Below the pieces are notes generated by a model. The model was not told the origin of the DNA, made no database searches, and worked only from the letters and a program-made list of their open reading frames with translations. Position numbers and translations under genes: made by a program. A stretch of 42,064 nucleotides of DNA, from the NCBI GenBank assembly GCA_964642235.1, contig CAZXOP010000004.1, forward strand, positions 1-42,064. The letters run 5' to 3'. The stretch is from CAYSND01 sp964642235 (GTDB taxonomy: Bacteria; Bacteroidota; Bacteroidia; Bacteroidales; UBA932). Positions 32,228 to 41,472 of the stretch are shown here, in pieces (positions within the stretch are counted from its first letter, which is position 1; each line of letters opens with the position of its first letter).

Positions 32228-34993
32228 CTATTGAATGATTTTTGATATAGTTTCGGCAAGCGAAACTTCAGTTTCAAGATTCATTTTCTTTCTTAGGCGG
32301 TGTCGGGCTGTTTCCACGCTAAAAGGGGAGATATTTAAAAGAGAAGCTATCTCCTTAGTAGATAGTCCGAGTTTAATATATGAGCAGAGTTTGAGATCAT
32401 TATTTGAAAGAGAAGGGTATGCAGCTTTAAGTTTATCAAAGAATCCATCATAGAGATTGTTAAAATACTTTTCAAATAGTCGCCAATTTTCTACGCTGTT
32501 CTTGTGGTTATTAATAGCTCTGAGCAGACTCTTTATTTTGGTTTTTAGCTGAGGATTGTCCAAGTCATTACTTAGCTCTTTTATCTCTTTTTCCAAGTCG
32601 TTTAAGAAGTTATTAAGCCCTATACCGCTCATAGTTAAGTTTGTAACTTTCTTATGGGTCTCTCTTAACTCTAACGCCATTATTTCGTTTTCATGTCTCA
32701 TGGTCTCCCTCTCCAGTAACTCCTGCTGTCGTTTCATTAATCTGTTCTTAATGGTGGTTAGTCTGTAAATATATACTTTGTAAACTGCATAGGAGAGGAG
32801 TAGTGTGGAGACCAATAGTATAAGGTAGAACCATATTGTTTGGACAAAAGGGCGGGCAACCTCTATAAATATAGTCTGTTCAGGAATATTTAAGAGCTCA
32901 CTTTTTATGGTAACATAGTGTTTCCCGGATTTTAAATAGGGGATATCGAGAGGCTCTTTCATAGAGGTGGTTTCCCACTTTTTCCCATCCAAGTTATATT
33001 CGTAAAAGTAGTTGTCGGGCAATCCGTTAAAATGGAGTCTTACGTTTACAGCATCTTTGGGAAGAGGGTTACTCACCCCGGCATTATCAATAGGGAGTAA
33101 TTTTTTTTCTCCAAATACTGTATATTCAAACTTTACAACCTCTAATTTAAAGTTATTATCAGTATTCTCTTTTTGAAAATTATAGAAAGCAACTCCATTG
33201 TTGTAACCAAGAGCTAAAGTGCTATCGTTTATTTTCTGAAATCTCCGAAAGGCAGTAGGTATGAGCTTCTCTTTTATACCGTTGAAAATATATTTTTTGA
33301 CAAAGAACTTATTATTAACCCTCTCTATGATGCCAATCCCATTGGAACCGGCATTAAAGAAGAGGTTTCCGACTTGGATAACCGCCTCTGAGGGGGAGAA
33401 AAAGAGCTGAAATAGTTGTGAATAGTAGTCGTTGCGGATGATACTGTCCTTTCCCAGGTTATAACTAAAACAATCTGTACCCGAGTTAAATATTACGTCA
33501 CCATCTACAATGTGCATCCCTATCCATTTCTGAGCCTCAGGTATCGAGTATATTCTGTTATCTATAAACTTTCTTTTATTATTATCGAGTTCGAGTTTCC
33601 TTACACATTTATCCAGACCATTAATCCATAGATATCCATGTTTATCGATCAGGCAGTTATTGAAGAATCCTGAGTAGTTTTCTATGTGGTTTCTAAAGGT
33701 GAGCCGACCATTAATGGTTTCGAATAGGGAAAAACCCAATTTATCGGAGACGATATAAAACCTGTCATCTTCTCGTAGTTTGTAAATTTTCCAAGAAGAG
33801 TCGTGTATCTTTTCATATCCACCCTCAGTTATCCTTAGCAGCCCTTTATCGTGGCATGAGATGATATCTTCGCCGCAGAGAAGAATATCCCACACCTGTC
33901 CTTGTGTGCCGGGGATTATTTCGAGATTGCCGCTTTCTGAGAGGACGAAGACCCCTTTATTGCTTCCGATAAAGAGTTTATTGTCATGAATAAGAGAGGC
34001 GTATGCATGTCCTATCTTTTTATTGAAGCCGTCAAAGAATTTTTCACGAGGGTTATTATCTAATTTACAAATACCACCATCAAGACCTATCCAGATATTG
34101 TTTTGTAAGTCATTACAGATGGAGAGTACTGTGGTAAAGAGGAGTCCTGACTCCTCGTTGTACCTCTCTATTATCTCTCCGTCCTTTTTGACAAGAAATG
34201 CACCTCCAAGAACAGTTCCAATAAGAAGTTGCTCGTCGTTAAATCTGTTTGCGGAAAAAATCTGCAACTTTGAAAAGATCTCGTTACTTTTTTTATTTAC
34301 CGCTACAAGCAAACCATCCTCGAATTTGAAAAACCCACTCTGCTCGAGAATAAAAAGGAGATCTCCTTCAGACTTAGACATAGCAATAACCCTATCTTCA
34401 ATTCGAATTCCAAGTGGTAATAATTCAGATCCCTTGATTTCATAAATCTCCTTATCTTTCTGGACGAAGACCTGGTCTTCTACCTTATAGATATAACTTA
34501 TATCGGAATTAGCAATTACCTCTGAGAGAATTTTAGAGGAGGTGGAGTAGGAGAAGATGCTTTCATGTGTATGGAAATAGACAATATCCCCTTTGAGGAT
34601 AATTTTCCAGAAAATTTTACCTTGTGTCGGGTCAGGATTTACATAGAGGGAGGTGTAATCGAGAGAACCATAGCTGTTGATTTTCCAATAACCGAAAAAA
34701 TTATCTCCTGCGCAGTAGAGCCTCCCATTGTTAGAATCATAAGAGACTGCTCTGAGGAAGCTCCCCTCGTGCATCGGGTAGGAACTCCACCTTATTCCGT
34801 CATATATTACCATGCTCGTTCCGGTGGCAAAATAGACATATCCTTTCGTGTCAACAGCGATATCCCATATCTGAGTCCCCCCTTTATACTCGTCGGCAGA
34901 GATGTTTTGTACAAACTTCTGAGAAAATCCTCTTTGGGCAAAAGCAGAGTTAATGGTGAGTAGGAGAGATAATATAAAGATAATTTTCTTCAT
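32228..34993 (-). CDS. Membrane-spanning beta-propeller sensor with LuxR-type DNA-binding domain
   Basis: 921 residues. Signal peptide (to SAFAQ), a large periplasmic beta-propeller region built from reg_prop-like repeats (about 30-620), a Y_Y_Y Ig-like domain (about 640-710, with YFYEYNLDGKKWETT), one membrane helix (about 718-740), a cytoplasmic coiled coil (about 745-800) and a C-terminal LuxR/GerE HTH (about 860-921, LSTKEIASLLNISPFSVETA). There is no histidine kinase or receiver domain, so it works as a one-component transmembrane regulator. Its place directly upstream of susC suggests it senses the glucan fragment and switches on the PUL, by analogy with SusR and hybrid two-component regulators. 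Confidence 0.88.
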   Translation of the reverse strand: MKKIIFILSLLLTINSAFAQRGFSQKFVQNISADEYKGGTQIWDIAVDTKGYVYFATGTSMVIYDGIRWSSYPMHEGSFLRAVSYDSNNGRLYCAGDNFFGYWKINSYGSLDYTSLYVNPDPTQGKIFWKIILKGDIVYFHTHESIFSYSTSSKILSEVIANSDISYIYKVEDQVFVQKDKEIYEIKGSELLPLGIRIEDRVIAMSKSEGDLLFILEQSGFFKFEDGLLVAVNKKSNEIFSKLQIFSANRFNDEQLLIGTVLGGAFLVKKDGEIIERYNEESGLLFTTVLSICNDLQNNIWIGLDGGICKLDNNPREKFFDGFNKKIGHAYASLIHDNKLFIGSNKGVFVLSESGNLEIIPGTQGQVWDILLCGEDIISCHDKGLLRITEGGYEKIHDSSWKIYKLREDDRFYIVSDKLGFSLFETINGRLTFRNHIENYSGFFNNCLIDKHGYLWINGLDKCVRKLELDNNKRKFIDNRIYSIPEAQKWIGMHIVDGDVIFNSGTDCFSYNLGKDSIIRNDYYSQLFQLFFSPSEAVIQVGNLFFNAGSNGIGIIERVNNKFFVKKYIFNGIKEKLIPTAFRRFQKINDSTLALGYNNGVAFYNFQKENTDNNFKLEVVKFEYTVFGEKKLLPIDNAGVSNPLPKDAVNVRLHFNGLPDNYFYEYNLDGKKWETTSMKEPLDIPYLKSGKHYVTIKSELLNIPEQTIFIEVARPFVQTIWFYLILLVSTLLLSYAVYKVYIYRLTTIKNRLMKRQQELLERETMRHENEIMALELRETHKKVTNLTMSGIGLNNFLNDLEKEIKELSNDLDNPQLKTKIKSLLRAINNHKNSVENWRLFEKYFNNLYDGFFDKLKAAYPSLSNNDLKLCSYIKLGLSTKEIASLLNISPFSVETARHRLRKKMNLETEVSLAETISKIIQ

Positions 34994-35016
34994 CAGTCAT
35001 AAAGGATATTAAAGTC

Positions 35017-35024
35017 CAAATATA
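35017..35024 (-). promoter_or_regulatory. -7 box for the propeller-LuxR regulator gene
   Basis: TATATTTG on the minus strand, 23 nt before the start at 34993. No clear -33 element. Confidence 0.5.
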
Positions 35025-35042
35025 ATAAAAAAAAAGAATTTT

Positions 35043-35075
35043 TTTGGAAATTAGAAATATTTGTTGCTATCTTTG
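35043..35075 (+). promoter_or_regulatory. Promoter of the SPFH-Arc gene pair
   Basis: TTTG (35043-35046), a 21-nt spacer and TATCTTTG (35068-35075). The leader to the ATG at 35108 is about 30 nt. Confidence 0.75.
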
Positions 35076-35097
35076 TAATATCAAAATAATATCAAAA
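35076..35097 (+). repeat. Tandem duplication of 11 bp in the SPFH leader
   Basis: TAATATCAAAA occurs twice in immediate succession (35076-35086 and 35087-35097), starting right after the -7 box. It forms most of the 5' leader. Confidence 0.85.
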
Positions 35098-35107
35098 TAA
35101 TTATAAC

Positions 35108-36034
35108 ATGGAAACAAACAAAGAGTTTACCTTCAAAGGTTTTATTACAAATGGATTTCTTATGATTTTCATTTTTTTAGCATTGATTGCTTCATTTGTG
35201 TTTTTCGTTATCACCCCTCCTTATGAGTGGATAGGGATAATACTCGCTATACTTGCCATCTTTATACTCCCCGGATTTGTTATGATGGAACCTAACGAAT
35301 CGCGTGCAATGGTTTTTTTCGGGAAATATCGTGGTACTTATTATACTAATGGTCTTAAATGGGTAAATCCATTTATTACTAAGAAAAAAGTCTCCCTTCG
35401 CGCCCGTAACCTTAATGTGGAGCCTATAAAGGTCAATGATAAGAATGGGAACCCCATTATGATAGGGCTTGTGCTTGTTTGGAAAGTGAACAATGTCTAT
35501 AAAGCTCTCTTTGAAATTGATACCGAGTCCCTCTCTGCGGGTGTCCAAGGGATGGTCTCCTCTGCTCTCCGTAGCCGTGCCCTCGAATCTTTTGTAAGTG
35601 TGCAGAGTGATGCGGCTCTTCGTCAGGTGGCAGGGTGCTATGCTTACGATACCCTCGGAACAGATAATAAAGAGCTTACACTCCGTGGAGGTGGTCAGGA
35701 GATAAATGAACAGCTTGAGGAGACACTCCGTCAAAGATTAATTTTGGCAGGGATAGAGATAGTCGAAGCAAGGATTAATTATCTTGCTTATGCTCCTGAA
35801 ATCGCAGCCGTTATGCTTAGAAGACAGCAGGCAGAGGCTATTATCTCTGCTCGTGAGAAGATAGTGGAAGGGGCTGTCTCTATGGTAAAAATGGCTCTCG
35901 AAAACCTCTCTAATGAAAAGATAGTCGAACTCGATGAGGATAAGAAGGCTGCAATGGTTAGTAATCTATTAGTCGTACTTTGTGCTGATGAGTCTGCACA
36001 GCCGGTAATTAATACAGGAACTTTACATCAATAA
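35108..36034 (+). CDS. SPFH/band-7 (stomatin-like) membrane protein
   Basis: 308 residues. Two hydrophobic segments (about 16-37 and 40-60) anchor the protein; an SPFH domain follows (about 65-245, with MMEPNESRAMVFFGKYRGT, VKVNDKNGNPI-like strand and SALRSRALESFV), then a helical, Ala/Glu-rich tail (about 235-285) that usually drives oligomer rings. SPFH proteins organise membrane microdomains and associate with membrane proteases; no NfeD-type protease gene is adjacent here. Instead the next gene, 2 nt downstream, encodes an Arc-type DNA-binding protein, a pairing also seen in other Bacteroidales. Confidence 0.92.
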   Translation: METNKEFTFKGFITNGFLMIFIFLALIASFVFFVITPPYEWIGIILAILAIFILPGFVMMEPNESRAMVFFGKYRGTYYTNGLKWVNPFITKKKVSLRARNLNVEPIKVNDKNGNPIMIGLVLVWKVNNVYKALFEIDTESLSAGVQGMVSSALRSRALESFVSVQSDAALRQVAGCYAYDTLGTDNKELTLRGGGQEINEQLEETLRQRLILAGIEIVEARINYLAYAPEIAAVMLRRQQAEAIISAREKIVEGAVSMVKMALENLSNEKIVELDEDKKAAMVSNLLVVLCADESAQPVINTGTLHQ

Positions 36035-36036
36035 TT

Positions 36037-36204
36037 ATGGAGAAAGAGTCTTCAAAGAACAAGAGCTTCGTTCTTAGGGTGGACTCTAAGACCATGGAGG
36101 CACTTGAAAAGTGGGCTTCAGATGAATTCCGTAGTATTAATGGACAGCTTCTGTGGATTATAGAGGATGCTCTCAAAAGATCAGGTCGTAAGAAAAAGGA
36201 GTGA
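36037..36204 (+). CDS. Small Arc-type ribbon-helix-helix protein
   Basis: 55 residues, read directly from the DNA: MEKESSKNKS, then the strand FVLRVDS, helix KTMEALEKWASDEF, RSINGQLLWIIEDALKRSGR, and a Lys-rich end. This is the Arc/MetJ-type ribbon-helix-helix pattern, which binds DNA as a dimer. It starts 2 nt after the SPFH stop, so the two are cotranscribed and probably coupled in function. It may repress its own operon. It ends 5 nt before the convergent DUF6599-like gene. Confidence 0.85.
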   Translation: MEKESSKNKSFVLRVDSKTMEALEKWASDEFRSINGQLLWIIEDALKRSGRKKKE

Positions 36205-36209
36205 CGCTA

Positions 36210-36863
36210 TTAAATGTCAGCATCAAAGAAATATTTAATATCACCGGTAGGAGGAGTATATATCCAAATACCGGTTTTTATTACCTCTTCATTAATGGTG
36301 GAGATGGTCTCAGAGATATTACTATCAATGTTTGTTAATCCAAGTCCCCCTCTTGCATATTTTAATCTCCCTGAGAGTGGTTTTTCAAGTTCGGCAATCA
36401 GTGGAGGAAGGAAATCATTGTTACTTTTCTCTCCGGAGAGGAGGTTAAGAAGAATCTCCTCTGCACCACTGCTCGCTTTTTCTCCTGCAGGAAAGACAAT
36501 AGAGTAATATCGTGACCCTACGGAAGCTTGAAGTTGGTACTTGGAAAGGCAATCAAACCCAACAAGATAATCGACTTTTAAAGGTTTAAAAATATGAACA
36601 GAATAGATACCGAAAGCATTTTTTGGAGTCTCCATATTATAAATCTCGATGGTATAATCAAACCCTTTATATCGTACCTCACGAACATTGACCGAGTTGA
36701 ATCCATATTCAAAAAAGAGGTCAGAGCCCCCATTTATATAGCCGTAGAGTGCCTCTTTCTCGAAATTCTTCTCTTTTTTAATCTGCATATCCAATTTCTG
36801 CCCAAAAGATGAGAGGGTAATTCCAAATAAAACAAGTAGGGTAAAAATCCTTATATGTTTCAT
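36210..36863 (-). CDS. Exported DUF6599-like protein
   Basis: 217 residues. A Sec signal peptide (to LSSFGQ) precedes a single domain with YGYINGGSDLFFEYGF, IEIYNMETPKNAFGIYS and GSRYYSIVF, which resembles DUF6599 proteins. No enzymatic motif is evident. The frame opens at 36875, but that start would overlap the previous gene by 8 nt; Met at 36863 begins the signal peptide and leaves a 4-nt gap, so it is preferred. It is the second gene of an operon with the DUF362 protein, a frequent association, and probably periplasmic. Confidence 0.75.
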   Translation of the reverse strand: MKHIRIFTLLVLFGITLSSFGQKLDMQIKKEKNFEKEALYGYINGGSDLFFEYGFNSVNVREVRYKGFDYTIEIYNMETPKNAFGIYSVHIFKPLKVDYLVGFDCLSKYQLQASVGSRYYSIVFPAGEKASSGAEEILLNLLSGEKSNNDFLPPLIAELEKPLSGRLKYARGGLGLTNIDSNISETISTINEEVIKTGIWIYTPPTGDIKYFFDADI

Positions 36864-36867
36864 CGTG

Positions 36868-38016
36868 CTATACATTTAGTACCGTTATTTTTCCCATATC
36901 GGCTTCACCAAGTCCAAGTTCTGCACCCAATGTGGCGAAAGTGTAATTTTTAGGTATATCTTTTACATTCATTCCTTCGTCTATTCTCCTTTGTATCACC
37001 TCTTTATATCCAACCATATCGACAGCCACAGGGTCTGTACCTGCCATAATAAGATTATAGTTACAGATAAACTGTGGATTGGCGGCAGGTCCTCCATCGA
37101 AGCACCCCCTCATTCCATCCACTATATTTAGTACCACCTTATCTCTTAATGCAGGCATAGCGCATACATACGCTGAGGTATGGTGCCAAAATAGTTTATG
37201 GAGTCTTCCCGTATTAGTAATAGAGCCATAAGCGAGGTTCTTCATAGATAAAGTAACGCTATTTCCGGCATTTTTAAGAATAGGGAGATTTATAATTTTA
37301 GTAACTTTTTCTGTAACGATTTTAGTTAAATATGAATATTTTCCGCTATTAACCATATAGGGGAGGGTATATATATCATACTCTTCTTCTACGTCTGCAT
37401 AAAAGTATTGACTTTTGTCTATGTTTTTCTCTCCGTATAGAATCCCGTCGCTATCATACATACTCCCCTTCTCATCACAAAACTCAGTGGAGAGGATGGT
37501 AATACCGGGATAATTTTCAGGTGTAAACCCTGCGTTTGCCAAGGATTCACTTCTCCTATCCCATATAATAATATTCTTTTTAGGGATACCTGCCTCTATA
37601 AGTTGTTTGATGACGGATTTTGTAAGGGCGTGAGAGGTGGAGAGGAGGGCATCACCGACAGGATTAACTTTTAATCCGATGATATCTTTTGGGGTTACAA
37701 ATTTTCGCCAAGCTTTTTTCAGATTTCTCGAACCTGTAAGTGCTAACATAACAGAGGTTAACATCTTATATGCCTCCACTTCGGAAGGGGTATCATCTAT
37801 TACACAGTTTTCATTTCTACAGAGAGCCACTTTTGCAGGATATTTTCCGGGCATAGAGTCTTTTGTACGGGGGGTAGCCATTATCTCCTTAATATTAGTT
37901 TTGGGCAGATCGTCTGGAATGAGAACCTTAGAAACATCAGTTGCTTTTAACAGCGGAGCAGTAGCAATTACAGCACCCCCCGCAGAGATAATTTTAAAAA
38001 AGTTTCTCCTATTCAT
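36868..38016 (-). CDS. Tat-exported DUF362 protein
   Basis: 382 residues. The Tat leader NRRNFFKIISAGGAVIATAP (Arg3-Arg4) indicates folded export, as for a cofactor-bearing protein. The DUF362 domain (about 60-375) contains DIIGLKVNPVGD, NLPILKNAGNSVTLSMKN and the segment NIVDGMRGCFDGGPAANPQ. No CxxCxxC ferredoxin cluster motif is present, unlike some DUF362 proteins. The function of the family is not established. It is the first gene of a two-gene operon with the DUF6599-like protein. Confidence 0.85.
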   Translation of the reverse strand: MNRRNFFKIISAGGAVIATAPLLKATDVSKVLIPDDLPKTNIKEIMATPRTKDSMPGKYPAKVALCRNENCVIDDTPSEVEAYKMLTSVMLALTGSRNLKKAWRKFVTPKDIIGLKVNPVGDALLSTSHALTKSVIKQLIEAGIPKKNIIIWDRRSESLANAGFTPENYPGITILSTEFCDEKGSMYDSDGILYGEKNIDKSQYFYADVEEEYDIYTLPYMVNSGKYSYLTKIVTEKVTKIINLPILKNAGNSVTLSMKNLAYGSITNTGRLHKLFWHHTSAYVCAMPALRDKVVLNIVDGMRGCFDGGPAANPQFICNYNLIMAGTDPVAVDMVGYKEVIQRRIDEGMNVKDIPKNYTFATLGAELGLGEADMGKITVLNV

Positions 38017-38041
38017 ATTAAAAATTTTAGGTAATAATAAA

Positions 38042-38049
38042 CAAATATA
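38042..38049 (-). promoter_or_regulatory. -7 box for the DUF362 operon
   Basis: TATATTTG on the minus strand, 25 nt before the start at 38016. No clear -33 element. Confidence 0.5.
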
Positions 38050-38106
38050 ACTAATTACATTTTTATTAAAAAATCTTTTTTTTCTAAAAATATGAGATAT
38101 GTTTTT

Positions 38107-38114
38107 TACCTTTG
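38107..38114 (+). promoter_or_regulatory. -7 box for the secreted nuclease operon
   Basis: TACCTTTG, 41 nt before the ATG at 38156. An upstream in-frame ATG at 38099 lies before this box and so cannot be translated from this promoter. Confidence 0.6.
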
Positions 38115-38155
38115 TTATTCATCAGATAATATTAACCATAAATAACCGATTTGTT

Positions 38156-40279
38156 ATGAATCTAAAAAAATTACTAAAATTATTTATTGTTCCGGCGGCA
38201 ATTCTACTCTCGGTAGGTTGTGATAAGGATCCAAAGTATGGTGCTGCGGAGATAGGTATAAATGTTAATACTCTCGATTTTAGTGAAGCGCAAGGTGAAG
38301 CCACCATTTCGCTCCTTTCCAATAGAGACTGGACTGTAGAAATAGCTGAGGGGGCAGATAAAACCACTTGGCTTGGATTAAGCGTTACTCAGGGTAAGGC
38401 TTCAAAAGACTCTGTAAAGATTACTATAACGGTACTTCCTAATAAAGAGCAGGATCGTACAGCTACGATTAATTTTAAGACAGAAACTATTTATGCCTCT
38501 CTGAAAGTTACTCAAAAGGGGGTAGTGCAGAAACAATATACCCCTATAGCCACAGTAAGGGCTTTGCATACAGGGGCAGATGTTACTGTTACTCAGGATT
38601 ATTTCATAAAAGGGAGTGTGATAAGCAATTATCGCACTGCTGATAAAAACGGGCTAAATAATGCCACCTCTGCTAAAACTGTGGTTATTTCAGATGGTGA
38701 AACAGGAATTTCTCTCTATTTAGCAGCAAATAATACTGAGTTTGGTGTCGGTGATGAGCTCTCTGTGGGGCTCAAAGACCTTAAATTACAGAGATATAAC
38801 AATGGTTCTCTTCAAGTGGATGCTGTTCCTCTTGACAGAATAGAGAAATTAGGGACTAAAGTTATAGCTGCTAAGGAGATAACTGCTGCAGAGCTTCTTT
38901 CAGGGAAACATGAATCTATGTATGTGGCTGTAAAAGATGTACAGGTGGATGATGCCGATAAAGGGAAAAAGTTTGTAAGCGATGATAAGCATACATCATT
39001 GAACTTTATTTCTAAAAAAGGAGAGAAATTTGTATTGTTCTCCTCAAAATATTCAACTTTTAAGGATGAAACTGTCCCCTCAGGGAGCGGAATCTTAAAA
39101 GGGATTGCAATGGTTTATGGAACCACTCATCAGATCTCTATTACCGCTGTATCAGATTATGCAGGACTTACAGGTGCAAGATTTGATGGAGGTGGTGGCG
39201 GTGGAACCGGTGGCGGTGTTATCGGAAACTATGCTGATTGGAATGCCATTACCCCTATGACTTCATTTGCAGACAACTTTGTCTCTATTACTGCAGCCAA
39301 TGCAGCTTATGAGAATAAGACATGGATGTTCTTTACCACTGACGGAAGTAGCGTAAATATGGGTTGGAAAACAGGTATTTATAATACTGACAAATATCTA
39401 CAGATAGCACCTTATAGCTCTACAGCCGAGAGTGTTACTGCTTATGCACTAATGCCTAAGGTTAATGTAAAAGGGGCATCGGTTAAAACATTGAAATTTG
39501 ATTTAGCCTGGTATTATCAGACAGCAGATAATTCCAAATTTGAGGTGGTAACTTCAAATAATTTTACCGGTAATTTTACCACAGCTACTTGGACAGTTCT
39601 TAAAAATGCAACATTTGCTGCGGCTGATGCCATAAATAAATGGAATACCATCACTATTGACCTCGCCTCTTTTGCTACATCTGAATCACTCTGTATAGCT
39701 TTCCGTTACACGGGAAAAGCGAACACTTATCGTCTTGATAATGTTCAGTTTGCTGATGGTAAATTCCCTGAAGATGGAGGAGGTGGTGGAGGAGATACCG
39801 GAGATGGGACTGGTGGAGCAGGTGACGGGATTTATACCTCAAATGTTACTATGCCGGCAACTAACTTCTCGGATTCAGGTAATTCGGCTTACGGAGGTGA
39901 AGCCTCTATAGGTGGGACTAAATATCCTCTATTAAAGATAGGTAAATCTACTGCAGGAGGAACTTATACATTTGCAGCACCTCTTCCTAAAACAGGAAGT
40001 TGTACCCTCTCTTTCTATGGATTAGGTTGGTCAACAGCAGCATCAACAGTAACAGTAACTGTAAATGGTGGAGGAAAAATAGATGGTGGAACTTCAAAGA
40101 AATTTGCACTTGGGAAAAACGCGGGTGTAACAGGTAACCCCCCGTTTACTATTACTTTTGGGTCAAAAGACTTTTATAAAGTTAATCTTACTGAGATAAC
40201 AGCCACCACCACTCTTACTTTTTCTACAGATAATGCAACAGGACCAAGATGTATTATAGTGGGACTTAATGTTAAATAA
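38156..40279 (+). CDS. Multidomain surface lipoprotein (BACON, DUF5689, jelly-roll domains)
   Basis: 707 residues. Signal peptide with lipobox LSVGC (Cys22); a BACON domain (about 33-125, ending SLKVTQKG); a DUF5689-type OB-like domain (about 130-340, ATVRALHTG ... IKGSVISN); a Gly-rich linker (about 345-354); a jelly-roll domain of the DUF5017/choice-of-anchor type (about 356-540, with FVSITAANAAYENKTWMFF and YRLDNVQF); a second Gly-rich linker (about 541-556); and a C-terminal beta domain (about 558-707). No catalytic motif is visible, so it is probably a binding or scaffold protein at the cell surface for the nucleases encoded next. The start follows the -7 box; the earlier ATG is rejected. 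Confidence 0.85.
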   Translation: MNLKKLLKLFIVPAAILLSVGCDKDPKYGAAEIGINVNTLDFSEAQGEATISLLSNRDWTVEIAEGADKTTWLGLSVTQGKASKDSVKITITVLPNKEQDRTATINFKTETIYASLKVTQKGVVQKQYTPIATVRALHTGADVTVTQDYFIKGSVISNYRTADKNGLNNATSAKTVVISDGETGISLYLAANNTEFGVGDELSVGLKDLKLQRYNNGSLQVDAVPLDRIEKLGTKVIAAKEITAAELLSGKHESMYVAVKDVQVDDADKGKKFVSDDKHTSLNFISKKGEKFVLFSSKYSTFKDETVPSGSGILKGIAMVYGTTHQISITAVSDYAGLTGARFDGGGGGGTGGGVIGNYADWNAITPMTSFADNFVSITAANAAYENKTWMFFTTDGSSVNMGWKTGIYNTDKYLQIAPYSSTAESVTAYALMPKVNVKGASVKTLKFDLAWYYQTADNSKFEVVTSNNFTGNFTTATWTVLKNATFAAADAINKWNTITIDLASFATSESLCIAFRYTGKANTYRLDNVQFADGKFPEDGGGGGGDTGDGTGGAGDGIYTSNVTMPATNFSDSGNSAYGGEASIGGTKYPLLKIGKSTAGGTYTFAAPLPKTGSCTLSFYGLGWSTAASTVTVTVNGGGKIDGGTSKKFALGKNAGVTGNPPFTITFGSKDFYKVNLTEITATTTLTFSTDNATGPRCIIVGLNVK

Positions 40280-40291
40280 AGTCTTATAACT

Positions 40292-41470
40292 ATGCTATCT
40301 CGCTCCCATAGAGCTAATCTCCTATTCGGAATCATCATCATTTTACCAATGGTGATGATTTCGTCTTGTAACCCTGACAGACCGGAAGAGGTTAAGAATA
40401 GTATCTCCCTTGGGGCAGACTCTGTGGCTTATGATAACACAGGGCAGTTTCTTACTATAACCTCTAATGGAGAGTGGACGATTTCCCTCTCCTCTCCGCT
40501 TGGGAATCATGGGGAGTGGTTTAGCATTAACCCCACAAGTGGTTCAGGGAGTAAGAGTAATATTATCCTTTCTTACTCAAAGAACGAAGAGGATTTTTCA
40601 AGAGAGGTACTTATAACGGTCGATTTCGGAAAAGAGAAACTTGAAAAAAGGTTTGTTCAGGGGGAGTTTGCCTCCTCCGGTGGAGGTGGCGGAGGTGGCC
40701 CCACGGAACTCAAGTCCGATATTGTCAATAAGTGGATGGAGCTTCCTAATGTTACTTCGAGTGGCAAAGTAGCTTATATATCTCATCTTACTACGATTAG
40801 TGGGAAGAGTGTCAGAAATTACTCAATGCTCTATGATGGAGTCAACAGGGTAGCTCTTTGGGTAGCTTATCCACTCTGTTCTACTTATTTGGGTTCGCAA
40901 TCGAGGTCAAACGCATGGGATTATGACCCAAAGATCCCTACCTCTATGCAACCAACTCTCTTTAGGGGGGTTCCGGGGTATGATAGGGGGCACCAACTCC
41001 CATCTGCATCACGTACTGCCTCATATAGTATGAATGCTTCTACTTTCTATTTCTCGAATATGACTCCCCAAAACTCCTCTCTGAATCAAGGGATTTGGGC
41101 TAAACTCGAAACGAAGGTGCGTGGTTATACCTCCTCTTGTGATACTTTGTATGTGGTTACAGGTCCGGTTATTACTACCACTGAAAACCCTACTATCTCT
41201 TATGTTAAAGACAATAATGGAAACAATATTGCTCTCCCTCAGGGGTATTTTAAAGTCCTTTTGAAATATAAAAAGAGTTCGAACAGTTACTCTTCCATCG
41301 GCTTTTGGTTTGATAACAAATCTTATGCTTATGGGGACCCTACTGCAGCTAATGCTCAAACTGTGGCATGGGTGGAAAAAAAGACAGGACTAACATTCTT
41401 TAACAATTTGCCGGACGATAAGAAAACAGCTATTAAAAATGAATTTACCCCATCTGCTTGGGGATTATAG
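40292..41470 (+). CDS. DNA/RNA non-specific endonuclease lipoprotein with BACON-like domain
   Basis: 392 residues. Signal peptide with lipobox ISSC (Cys26), a BACON-like domain (about 35-127), a seven-Gly linker (about 130-136) and a beta-beta-alpha-metal nuclease domain (about 140-392). The catalytic motif DRGH gives His234 as the general base, and Asn265 in SSLNQGIW is the expected metal ligand. It cleaves single- and double-stranded nucleic acid without sequence preference, at the cell surface. It lies 12 nt after the multidomain lipoprotein gene and 2 nt before an exported EEP-family gene, so all three form one operon. Confidence 0.92.
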   Translation: MLSRSHRANLLFGIIIILPMVMISSCNPDRPEEVKNSISLGADSVAYDNTGQFLTITSNGEWTISLSSPLGNHGEWFSINPTSGSGSKSNIILSYSKNEEDFSREVLITVDFGKEKLEKRFVQGEFASSGGGGGGGPTELKSDIVNKWMELPNVTSSGKVAYISHLTTISGKSVRNYSMLYDGVNRVALWVAYPLCSTYLGSQSRSNAWDYDPKIPTSMQPTLFRGVPGYDRGHQLPSASRTASYSMNASTFYFSNMTPQNSSLNQGIWAKLETKVRGYTSSCDTLYVVTGPVITTTENPTISYVKDNNGNNIALPQGYFKVLLKYKKSSNSYSSIGFWFDNKSYAYGDPTAANAQTVAWVEKKTGLTFFNNLPDDKKTAIKNEFTPSAWGL

Positions 41471-41472
41471 TT

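Noticed and set aside
32228..34993. Hybrid two-component system regulator
   Set aside because: After the membrane helix there is only a coiled coil and a LuxR HTH; no H-box, ATPase or receiver domain can be found.
35192..35734. A 180-codon minus-strand frame opposite the SPFH gene
   Set aside because: The SPFH frame is well supported by domain motifs and a canonical promoter; the antisense frame resembles no protein family.
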